Of a stretch of 26,601 nucleotides of DNA, positions 10,201 through 15,977 are shown piece after piece. This DNA comes from JAXGPP01 sp964436865 (GTDB lineage Bacteria > Planctomycetota > Planctomycetia > Pirellulales > Thermoguttaceae). The translations under genes and the position numbers were made by a program. The stretch's first letter is position 1, and each line of letters starts with the position of its first letter. The notes beneath the pieces were generated by a model that was not told where the DNA came from, searched no databases, and worked only from the letters and a program-made list of their open reading frames with translations. Location: NCBI GenBank assembly GCA_964436865.1, contig CAYTFK010000059.1:1-26601 (forward strand). Direction: 5' to 3'.

Positions 10201-11128
10201 GCTGCAGGAGGCTAACTCAACGCCGACAAAGCGAGTGATCGACTTGGGCAATGGGATCGCGATGACGATGGCCTGGATTCCCTCGGGCGAGTTTGTGATG
10301 GGGAGTCTCGAGGGCGCGCCGGATGAGCGCCCCCGCGCGGTGGTCGGCGTCGGCGAGCCATTCTGGATGGCGGTTGCCGAGGTGACAAACCGTCAGTACG
10401 CGCTGTTCGATGCAAGTCACGATACCCGGTACATCGACATGCACTCGTTGGACCGGGTCGTGCCGGGTCATATCGCCAACCACCCGGACCAACCGGTTGC
10501 CCGGATTTCATGGTCCGAAGCGATGGACTTCTGCAGGTGGATGAGCCGGAAGACTGGACTTAACGTGACGCTGCCTAGCGAGGCGCAATGGGAGTGGGCG
10601 GCCCGAGCCGGGAGCGACAGCCAATTCTTCTACGGGTCGTTGGAAACCGACTTTGGCCGGTTCGCCAATCTTGCCGACCAATCGCTCCGCTGGTACCGGA
10701 TGGGATACGACGGCCCCAGCGCTCTGCAGCGGCGAAACCCTTATCCGCCGGAGATGAACTTCCCGCTGCACGACGAGCGCTATCGCGATCAGTGGTTCGT
10801 CGTGGATTATGTTGGTCAGACGCTGGCCAACGCCTGGGGCCTGTACGACATGGTCGGAAATGTCAGCGAATGGACGCGGAGCAGGTACCAGCCCTATCCC
10901 TACCGAAGCGACGACGGACGGAACGACCCGACGGGCCCCGAGCGGCGGGTCGCCCGCGGAGGTTCCTGGGCCGATCGACCGACTGATGCGGGGGCGTCGG
11001 TGCGCCGTGCGTATTCACCATGGCAGAAGGTACACGACGTTGGATTCCGTGTGCTCGTAGAGGATTCAGGGGCCGCCGAAGGGGCCGAGTTGGCTGCCTC
11101 GCCGCGCCCGAAATCCCCTCCGCAGTAG
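7217..11128 (+). CDS. Exported HZS-alpha-like propeller, diheme c and SUMF1-like fusion protein
   Basis: A 1303-residue multidomain protein. A signal peptide (about 1-31) leads into a CBM/malectin-like beta-sandwich (about 34-160) and a charged helical linker. Residues about 320-700 form PD40/TolB-like propeller repeats (SGLEQLTPTDYPDLDYFDACY; LNDGRVLYQRWEYSD) of the type found in the hydrazine synthase alpha-subunit middle domain. Two covalent heme motifs follow: C776-VGC-H780 and C826-LGC-H830. A formylglycine-generating-enzyme/SUMF1-like domain occupies about 1003-1283 (IPSGEFVMGS, LPSEAQWEWAARAG, GLYDMVGNVSEW, RRVARGGSW). That domain has only one cysteine and lacks the RGGSxxC...C pair of true sulfatase activators, so it is probably a binding or structural domain. 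ATG 7217 follows GGAGAG (7204-7209). It is probably an operon partner of the tandem FAD protein. Periplasmic redox function is inferred; hydrazine synthesis itself is not claimed. Confidence 0.85.
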   Translation: MGALSGPHTRLWCGMLLIGVWAALSPTAGATDTSLTIEARDFDGGNARVSLTGEAYAGGHSCIWNGGELPNWAEYDIELPVAADYRLFALYAAAAARPVDISLDGQKVQTGFRGVTGDWNTQSAQWEEQCTLRMAPGRHTIRLECQGPFPHICALRFESSVPFPDGWQLPRPSAKDREERARRKAEAERTKVLIASLEAIDLEAVRLAVDDMAQEFPGRYDAAHYRPALPQFDRERAQLLDKLAAGEPVDADSISRLLAGIRAALLANPLLDFDRLLVVRRNFSGGGARQVTGADAGFVAANYLNQAAMTRSGWDNEIAVLSDLRGHPRLEQLHKPAGESILRDVRLDFSADRLLFSGIDAVGRWAIFQIRYDGSGLEQLTPTDYPDLDYFDACYLPDGRVVLCSTGGYYGLPCLDGNGQVASLYLLDPKTRSLRQLTFDQDSDNDPWVLNDGRVLYQRWEYSDIPHYFSRRRFSMNPDGSNQLAIHGTNSWFPTAFRFAKPVPDHPTRLVGIISGHHDFGDCGRLAILDPGLASRYPFRYRPASKEWGVEGEPIAVTPDILPANETGFLQLIPGRGQTVAGTVCDAIIGDVYRKQNSALSTHPWPLSSKYFLVSMKPTPQSLWGIYLVDVFDNATLIAEVEGAALFEPQPFVPRPRPPVIPDRVVPGNRTATVHIADIYSGPGLAGVPRGTVKSLRVFSYHFGYNAKAGFPLVGTQAGWDVKRVLGTAIVEPDGSAHFEIPANTPVSIQPLDEEGRAIQLMRSWLVGMPGERISCVGCHENRRESLPLRRSLAHGRAAQPLKPWYGAARPFAFSHQVFPVLERYCLGCHDKAPEVGPRSKPSFADPDVAYHTLHPYVHRPGVESDMALLNPMEYHASTSPLVQMLEKGHHGLRLCDLDREARDRLYCWIDLNVPKNGRWNPPAWQGHDQRQRRRELAKIFANDETDPEAEDQAAEDAFRQRAPVPFIAPPPEEAVEPDGLQAAGFPSSPSVARKLQEANSTPTKRVIDLGNGIAMTMAWIPSGEFVMGSLEGAPDERPRAVVGVGEPFWMAVAEVTNRQYALFDASHDTRYIDMHSLDRVVPGHIANHPDQPVARISWSEAMDFCRWMSRKTGLNVTLPSEAQWEWAARAGSDSQFFYGSLETDFGRFANLADQSLRWYRMGYDGPSALQRRNPYPPEMNFPLHDERYRDQWFVVDYVGQTLANAWGLYDMVGNVSEWTRSRYQPYPYRSDDGRNDPTGPERRVARGGSWADRPTDAGASVRRAYSPWQKVHDVGFRVLVEDSGAAEGAELAASPRPKSPPQ

Positions 11129-11152
11129 TGGACCAAGCTCATCTATAGCGAG

Positions 11153-11181
11153 TTGACTATCTTTGCCAACTTGCTTACAAT
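11153..11181 (+). promoter_or_regulatory. Sigma70-type promoter for cysteine synthase gene
   Basis: TTGACT (11153-11158) and TACAAT (11176-11181) are separated by exactly 17 nt and each matches the consensus at five of six positions. Transcription should start near 11188, about 45 nt before the ATG at 11233. It lies in the short gap after the fusion protein gene, so cysteine synthase is probably its own transcription unit. Confidence 0.7.
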
Positions 11182-11232
11182 TCCGCCGCGTCTGGTGCTT
11201 CCGGTTCCCTTTTCTTGCCACGCGAGGACACG

Positions 11233-12183
11233 ATGGCTTCCGGCAGGGTTTATGACAACATCACGCAGTGTATCGGCAACACTCCGCTGGTTCGCATGCA
11301 TCGGATCACGGAGGGGTGCCGTGCAACGGTCTTGGGCAAACTGGAGAACTGCAACCCGCTTTGGAGCGTGAAGGACCGTATCGCGCGCTCGATGATCGAG
11401 GCTGCTGAACGGGAAGGAAAGATCACGAAGGAGACGGTGATCATCGAGCCGACGAGCGGCAATACGGGTATTGGCCTGGCGTATGTTTGCGCGGCGCGCG
11501 GTTACCGGCTGATGGTCACCATGCCCGAAAGCATGAGCCTGGAGCGGCGGCGGTTGCTGAAGGCGCTGGGGGCGGAGCTCGTGTTGACGCCTGCCAGTGA
11601 GGGGATGCCTGGCGCGGTCCGCCGGGCGGAAGAACTGGTGTCGCAGAACCGCCACTACTTCATGCCGCAGCAGTTCAAGAACCCCGCTAACCCACAGGTT
11701 CACCGCGAGACGACGGCCGAGGAGATCTGGCGCGATACCGAAGGGGCGGTCGACATCGTCGTGAGCGGCGTCGGCACGGGGGGCACCATCACGGGCGTGG
11801 GGGAGGTGCTTAAGGCCCGCAAGCCAGCGGTCCGAATGGTGGCGGTCGAGCCGGCCAACAGCCCGGTCATCAGCCAACGTCTTGCCGGGCAGGAACTCAA
11901 GCCGGGCAAACATACGATTCAGGGTATCGGGGCTGGATTTATCCCGGACGTGCTGAATCTCGGTATCATCGACGAGACAGTGCAGGTTAGGGATGACGAC
12001 GCCATGGAGACCAGCCGTCAACTGGCAAAGCTGGAGGGGTTCATGTGCGGCATCAGTTGCGGCGCTGCGGCCTGGGCCGCCATCCAGGTTGCCCGGCGCG
12101 AAGAAAACGAGGGCAAGGTGCTGGTCGTCATTCTGCCCGACTTGGGAGAACGTTATCTCTCGACGAAACTGTTTCCCGAGTGA
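11233..12183 (+). CDS. cysK: Cysteine synthase (O-acetylserine sulfhydrylase)
   Basis: A 316-residue PLP enzyme of the beta family that makes L-cysteine from O-acetylserine and sulfide in the cytoplasm. The family landmarks are present in order: IGNTPLVR (14-21), the PLP-binding lysine K47 in NPLWSVKDR, the substrate loop PTSGNTGIG (73-81), the phosphate-binding GTGGT (181-185) and SCGAA near 275-279. The length is typical for CysK and shorter than cystathionine beta-synthase with CBS domains. ATG 11233 is chosen over an upstream TTG at 11215 because the known family begins shortly before this point and GAGG (11224-11227) precedes it. A strong promoter lies upstream and a hairpin terminator downstream, so it is probably monocistronic. 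A CysM-type or O-phosphoserine preference cannot be excluded by sequence alone. Confidence 0.93.
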   Translation: MASGRVYDNITQCIGNTPLVRMHRITEGCRATVLGKLENCNPLWSVKDRIARSMIEAAEREGKITKETVIIEPTSGNTGIGLAYVCAARGYRLMVTMPESMSLERRRLLKALGAELVLTPASEGMPGAVRRAEELVSQNRHYFMPQQFKNPANPQVHRETTAEEIWRDTEGAVDIVVSGVGTGGTITGVGEVLKARKPAVRMVAVEPANSPVISQRLAGQELKPGKHTIQGIGAGFIPDVLNLGIIDETVQVRDDDAMETSRQLAKLEGFMCGISCGAAAWAAIQVARREENEGKVLVVILPDLGERYLSTKLFPE

Positions 12184-12198
12184 ACTGTCGTTGACATC

Positions 12199-12250
12199 AA
12201 AAAAAGGACAGGCGGCTCGATGCGTGTGCATCGGGCCGCCTGTTGTGTTT
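12199..12250. terminator. Bidirectional hairpin terminator between convergent genes
   Basis: A 16-bp stem with a 4-nt loop is formed by 12208-12223 (ACAGGCGGCTCGATGC) and 12228-12243 (GCATCGGGCCGCCTGT), with one G-T pair. Seven A residues at 12199-12205 become a U-run for minus-strand transcripts, making a classic intrinsic terminator for the cysteine-rich gene. On the plus strand the stem is followed by the weaker TGTGTTT, which can end the cysteine synthase transcript. Confidence 0.88.
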
Positions 12251-12279
12251 CAAATCATCGTTAGCGAATTGAAGCAACT

Positions 12280-12918
12280 TCAGGGAGCAGGAGCAGCCTG
12301 GACTGGGGCGGCGGGGGCCTCAGCCGGGGCGGCGATTTCAGCGGGAGCAGCCATCTCGGCGCCGCAGCTAGCGCAGCCGGCGTCGCAGGCCGGAGCGCAG
12401 GGCTCGCAGCAGGTGTTTGGCCGCAGGCAGGCCAGACGACCCTTCAGCCGCGAGAACAGGCCGGGGCGGCAGCAGGGGTCGCACACGGGCTCGCAGACGG
12501 GCTCACACGCCGGAGCGCACACCGGCTCGCAGGCCGGAGCGCAGCACGACAGGCGAGCCTTCAGCCGCGAGAGCAGACCGGGACGGCAGCAAGGATCGCA
12601 AGCTGGTTCGCAGGCCGGTTCGCAGGCAGCCGGGGCACACGCCGGAGCGCAGGCGGCCGGGGCGCACGGAGCCGGAGCGCAGGCGGGCTCGCAAGCGGGC
12701 TCGCAGCAGTTCGGCTGGCAAAGATTCGCCTTCAGGCAAGCCAATCGGCCGTGCAGCCGATCAAGCAGGCCTGGACGGCAGCAAGGCTCGCAACAGCTCG
12801 GCTCGCAGGCGGGGGCGACGCAGGCCGCCGGCTCGCAGCAGCCGCTCAGCCCACCAGCCTGGGCGCTGACCGCGAACGACGCGACGATCGCGACAGCCAG
12901 AAGGGTAAGACGCAGCAT
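12280..12918 (-). CDS. Secreted cysteine-rich repeat protein
   Basis: A 212-residue protein with a clear signal peptide (MLRLTLLAVAIVASFAVSAQA, cleavage after residue 21) and 38 cysteines, about one in five mature residues. Cysteines mostly occur as CEPAC, CAPAC and CC units. Three copies of a longer module are visible: CCRPGLLDRLHGRLACLKAN, CCRPGLLSRLKARLSCCAP and CCRPGLFSRLKGRLACLRPN, each preceded by CEP or CDP. The C-terminus is a cysteine-free A/P/E tail. The start is ATG 12918, with AAGGAG (12925-12930) 6 nt upstream; longer readings of the frame have no ribosome site. No enzymatic family is recognised. An extracellular disulfide-linked structural or metal-binding role is inference. It converges on cysteine synthase, an interesting but possibly accidental neighbour. 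Confidence 0.85.
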   Translation of the reverse strand: MLRLTLLAVAIVASFAVSAQAGGLSGCCEPAACVAPACEPSCCEPCCRPGLLDRLHGRLACLKANLCQPNCCEPACEPACAPAPCAPAACAPACAPAACEPACEPACDPCCRPGLLSRLKARLSCCAPACEPVCAPACEPVCEPVCDPCCRPGLFSRLKGRLACLRPNTCCEPCAPACDAGCASCGAEMAAPAEIAAPAEAPAAPVQAAPAP

Positions 12919-13479
12919 GGGACACTCCTTGTTAGGAAGAACCAACGGGACACGTTCTTTATCGGGCGGCTGTTTATTGGCATTCGCCTCAGCGGCGAAC
13001 CGACAATAGTCGCTCATCCACGCTAGGGGATGGTATCGACGAGCGCGGGTCGGTTCTTGACCATCCTGCCTACATCCGCCACTTAATGCGGATTCCCCGT
13101 CCATCTGGATCGAATGAATCGAATCTCGCGAGTCGATCCGAATTGCCTCCGGGAGGGCAGTTCTTTTCCAGCGGGGCTATCTCCGTTAAGCTGTTTCGGC
13201 GATTGCGGGCCGCTTTGTTTGACCATTTTGAACAAACTACGCTTCTTGCCTGAAGTAAACCTTGTTTGACGTCGGTTCTGCACCGAATAACGATTGCGCC
13301 GAATTCGCCATCTCTCAGATGCACATTGGTCGGCTCGGATGAACACCATGAGCTATGTTTTCTTTGGGCCAACGCCCCCGGCCCTGGTTTATGGCCTGCC
13401 GCTGGCAGGCGGGGGCCGAGTTGCCGGCCTGGCCGAGGCTCGGCGCGTCGGGAGACATGCCTCGCAAGGAACCCTCCGC
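12919..13479. other. Divergent intergenic region, no gene recognised
   Basis: This stretch holds the upstream regions of the cysteine-rich gene (minus) and the Hpt gene (plus). A small inverted repeat, TTCGCC/GGCGAA, lies at 12983-12999. The nonamer TTGTTTGAC is present twice in direct orientation (13215-13223 and 13262-13270), and the first copy is followed by CAAAC (13233-13237), giving a GTTTG/CAAAC inverted pair. A GC-rich hairpin lies at 13374-13416. Open frames here have unnatural compositions and no ribosome sites. Confidence 0.6.
13374..13416 (+). promoter_or_regulatory. GC-rich hairpin in the leader of the Hpt gene
   Basis: GCCTGCC (13394-13400) pairs with GGCAGGC (13404-13410) across a 3-nt loop, and the flanking GCCCCC (13374-13379) pairs with GGGGGC (13411-13416). 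The 3' arm is continuous while the 5' arm carries a 14-nt bulge. It sits 63 nt before the preferred Hpt start and lacks a U-run, so it may be a leader structure rather than a terminator. Confidence 0.4.
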
Positions 13480-13812
13480 ATGGTCGCAAACGAGATGATT
13501 GTCGAACCGCTTTTCTCGACGCTGGCGAACGATCCGGAGTTGGGCCGGATCGTGCCGCTGTTCGTTGAGGAAATGCCCGGCCGGGTTGGGCAGTTGACGG
13601 CGCGACTCGAATCGGCCGATTGGGATGGCCTGCGCCAAGTGGCACACCAGATGAAGGGCGCGGCGGGGAGCTACGGGTTTCAGCCGATCACGCCCGTTGC
13701 TGCCCGGCTGGAGCAGGCGATCAAGGACGACCAGGCGGAGAGCGAGATCCGTCGCCTGGCTGAGGAGCTGATCGCGCTGTGCAGCCGCGTGCGGGCCGGC
13801 TCACCGCAGTAG
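13480..13812 (+). CDS. Stand-alone Hpt (histidine phosphotransfer) domain protein
   Basis: A 110-residue Hpt protein, consistent with a single-domain four-helix phosphotransfer module. The phospho-accepting histidine is H56 in VAHQMKGAAGSYGF, which fits the family pattern HxxKGxxxxxG. Such proteins shuttle phosphate between a hybrid histidine kinase and a response regulator in the cytoplasm. The frame is open further upstream, with ATGs at 13339 and 13348, but the extra residues have an odd composition and cover a GC hairpin. AAGGA (13466-13470), 9 nt before ATG 13480, favours the short form beginning MVANEMIVEPLF. No kinase or regulator lies in the window, so the partners are unknown. Its stop is 29 bp from the stop of the convergent UxaA-family gene. 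Confidence 0.85.
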   Translation: MVANEMIVEPLFSTLANDPELGRIVPLFVEEMPGRVGQLTARLESADWDGLRQVAHQMKGAAGSYGFQPITPVAARLEQAIKDDQAESEIRRLAEELIALCSRVRAGSPQ

Positions 13813-13841
13813 GGAGTGGCTCTGGACTTCTGGGTGCGCGG

Positions 13842-15032
13842 CTATCTACCGGGCAAGCACGCCGGGCCGATGGGTTCGAAGTGCTTATAGGTTAAAATGA
13901 ACTCCTGGTGACCAAGACGTTCGGAGGCGGTTGCCTCGCCGCCGGCCACGTTCCATACTAAGTCGAAAATCTCGGCGCCCACTCCATCGAGCGTGGCGAC
14001 GCCGTCGAGGATGCGGCCGGCGTTTACGTCCATATCTTCCGGCATGCGACGATAAGTCTCCGGATTCGCACAGACCTTGATCACGGGCGAGATCGCCGAG
14101 CCAACGACGGAGCCGCGGCCGGTGGTGAACAGGATCGCGTGCGAGCCGCAGGCGATCAGCTCGACGATCTCGGCGTTGTCCACGATATTGGGGAAGCCGA
14201 ACCGCACGTCGCCATCGGGCACGACATCGAGCAGGTAGAGTCCGCCACGGGGGGGCACGTCTCCGGGTTTGATCAAACCTGAAATGGACGAATTGCCGCT
14301 CTTCGAGTAGGCGCCCAGCGATTTCTCCTCGATGGTCGTGAGGCCGCCCGAAGCATTGCCGGGGGCGAAGCTGCTGTGGCCCAGGATTGCGTAGTACTTC
14401 GCCGCCTTCTCGACTGAGGCGATGATCTCCCGCCCCAGTTCTGGCGTGACTGCACGGTCGGCCATGAACTGCTCGCATCCGATCAGTTCGCCGGTCTCCT
14501 CGAAAATGGCCGTGGCGCCACGATGGACGAGCAGGTCGAACGCCCGGCCAACCGCCGGGTTGGCGGTCAGGCCGCTCGTCGCGTCCGAGCCGCCGCAGAT
14601 CGTGCCGACGACGAGCTCGTCGACTGCCATCTCGGCGGTTGGCGTTTGCGCCAGGCCGGCGAGTGCCTGCTCGACCCAGGTTCGCCCGGCGTCGATGGTC
14701 GGCCGAGTTCCGCCTGATTGCTGGATGACCAGCATCTCGACGGGCCGTCCGGACGAGGCGACCGCCCTGGCGAGCTGGTCGCGGTCGAAACTCTCGCAGC
14801 CAAGCGATACCAGGAGCACCGCACCGACATTGGGATGGGTGCAAAGTTGCCGCATGATCCGATCGGCATAGGCATTGGGAAAACAACCCGGAAAACCGAT
14901 CAGGTGCACGCCGCGGTCGCGTAACGGGCGGGCGATTTCCGCCGCCACATGGTGGGCGCACTCAACGAGGTACGCGACCACGATCACGTTGCGGATTCCC
15001 TTGCGACCATCGCGGCGGAGAAAGGCTTTCAC
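13842..15032 (-). CDS. UxaA-family hydrolase/dehydratase, large (C-terminal) subunit
   Basis: A 396-residue protein matching the C-terminal catalytic domain of altronate/galactarate dehydratases and sulfolactate sulfo-lyase large subunits. The family opening is visible (RRDGRKGIRNVIVV). Cysteines likely to serve an iron or Fe-S site include VSLGCES, TICGGSDATSG and IGCEQF. The closing domain includes ILFTTGRGSVVGSAISPVIKV. The start is GTG 15032, overlapping the stop of the SAF-domain gene by 4 nt (GTGA), so translation is coupled and the two subunits should form one enzyme. The reaction would be removal of water (or sulfite) from a sugar acid or hydroxy acid. The split architecture occurs in both UxaA-like and SuyAB-like enzymes, so the substrate remains open. 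Confidence 0.87.
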   Translation of the reverse strand: MKAFLRRDGRKGIRNVIVVAYLVECAHHVAAEIARPLRDRGVHLIGFPGCFPNAYADRIMRQLCTHPNVGAVLLVSLGCESFDRDQLARAVASSGRPVEMLVIQQSGGTRPTIDAGRTWVEQALAGLAQTPTAEMAVDELVVGTICGGSDATSGLTANPAVGRAFDLLVHRGATAIFEETGELIGCEQFMADRAVTPELGREIIASVEKAAKYYAILGHSSFAPGNASGGLTTIEEKSLGAYSKSGNSSISGLIKPGDVPPRGGLYLLDVVPDGDVRFGFPNIVDNAEIVELIACGSHAILFTTGRGSVVGSAISPVIKVCANPETYRRMPEDMDVNAGRILDGVATLDGVGAEIFDLVWNVAGGEATASERLGHQEFILTYKHFEPIGPACLPGR

Positions 15033-15373
15033 TGCGAAGCCTCCGACTTGTTCAAGTACGACCGTCCTTCTTCGAGCGTGTAGGTTGGCAGGTAGTCGCT
15101 CTTGAGGTTGTGGGTGTGGACGTGTTCGCCGGGCTCGATGGGGCGTGTGGCGGAGCCGATGGGGGCGCCGTATTTCAGGACCTTCTGGCCCGCGGCGATC
15201 GGTTGCAGAGCGATCTTGTGGCCGGTGGCGACCGGCTGACGCAAGACTATCTCCTGACCTTCGATCGGGATTGATTGCCCGGCATCGAGCGAGGTTGCAG
15301 CAACACCGACGTTGTCTTGCGGGGAGAGACGCAGCACCCGGCGGTCAGCGGAAGTTGGAGGGAGGGGAGCCAT
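15029..15373 (-). CDS. SAF-domain small subunit of UxaA-family enzyme
   Basis: A 114-residue protein corresponding to the N-terminal SAF domain of altronate dehydratase-type enzymes. The typical pattern is present: RLSPQDNVGVA near residues 15-25, IALQPIAAGQKVLKYGAPIGSAT in the middle, and PIEPGEHVHTHNLKSD, which is the most diagnostic stretch. It pairs with the large subunit through a GTGA overlap. ATG 15373 is the only ATG in the frame, but the ribosome site is weak, and the first dozen residues could be non-native. The metallopeptidase gene ends 29 bp upstream, so the three genes are probably co-transcribed. SAF domains in this family help bind the substrate and form the active site with the large subunit. 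Whether the acid is altronate, galactarate, sulfolactate or another cannot be decided here. Confidence 0.85.
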   Translation of the reverse strand: MAPLPPTSADRRVLRLSPQDNVGVAATSLDAGQSIPIEGQEIVLRQPVATGHKIALQPIAAGQKVLKYGAPIGSATRPIEPGEHVHTHNLKSDYLPTYTLEEGRSYLNKSEASQ

Positions 15374-15402
15374 GGGCAGTTCTCAGGAGTCCAAGGTGAC
15401 CG

Positions 15403-15798
15403 TCAATCGTAACCCAGTTCGCGGAGTTCGTCTTCGTCGATGCCGTGGTGGTGGGCGAGTTCGTGCAGGATGGTGGTGCGGATTTCCTTGCGGAGACGCC
15501 TTGGACGGAGGCGGCCGGCGTGGTCGCGGGCGGCGGCGATGATCCCCTGGCGGTAGATTGTCACGAAATCGGGCAGGGGGTGCGGCTCATCGACGCTCTT
15601 GTCGGTGAGCGGCCGGCCGGTGTACAGGCCGCAAAGCTCGTCGCGGTACTCGATTCCCATCTCCTTCATGACTTCGTCTGAAGGGTGGTCCTCGACGTGG
15701 AGCGGCACCCGGTCGATCAGATCGTGCACGGCCGGGGGCAACTCGGCCAAGACCTCTTCGAGCAGTCGGTCGAAGCGTTCGCGCGTGGCAGGATTCAC
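15403..15798 (-). CDS. Zincin-like metallopeptidase family protein
   Basis: A short cytoplasmic protein of about 131 residues from the minimal zincin-like metallopeptidase family (PF06262 type). The hallmark is the C-terminal TILHELAHHHGIDEDELRELGY, containing the HExxHxxG zinc motif with two metal-binding histidines and the catalytic glutamate. The N-terminal half has ERFDRLLEEVLAELPPAVHD and the middle has LCGLYTGRPLTDKS followed by LPDFVTIYRQGI, typical of the family. The frame is open to 15885, but the upstream residues look unnatural. GTG 15798 (VNPATRERF) preceded by GGGTGG gives the expected family length. It is upstream of the SAF/UxaA pair by 29 bp. No physiological substrate is known for this family, and its link to the dehydratase is unclear. 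Confidence 0.85.
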   Translation of the reverse strand: MNPATRERFDRLLEEVLAELPPAVHDLIDRVPLHVEDHPSDEVMKEMGIEYRDELCGLYTGRPLTDKSVDEPHPLPDFVTIYRQGIIAAARDHAGRLRPRRLRKEIRTTILHELAHHHGIDEDELRELGYD

Positions 15799-15977
15799 AG
15801 GCCCACCCGTGATGGTCACCAGTCGAAGCAAACAGGCAATGTTATGCGGCGGCGGCGCGGGCCACAAGAGAAACGCTCGGGGCACGCCCGGGACAGCCTA
15901 CCGAGGGCCGTGAGGATCGCGCGCCAATCGCGGATGGTACATTGTTGCGCATCAACGGGGGGGCTCCTCGCGGCGCG

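Noticed and set aside
12208..12243. Riboswitch or small RNA between cysK and the cysteine-rich gene
   Set aside because: The structure is a simple hairpin with an A/U-run, fully explained as an intrinsic terminator.
11993..13009. Plus-strand glycine/serine/alanine-rich frame opposite the cysteine-rich gene
   Set aside because: Repeats are the reverse complement of the cysteine-rich codons; the minus strand has a signal peptide, ribosome site and terminator.
13070..13645. Minus-strand open frame across the Hpt gene
   Set aside because: Composition is unnatural and it overlaps the Hpt histidine motif on the other strand.
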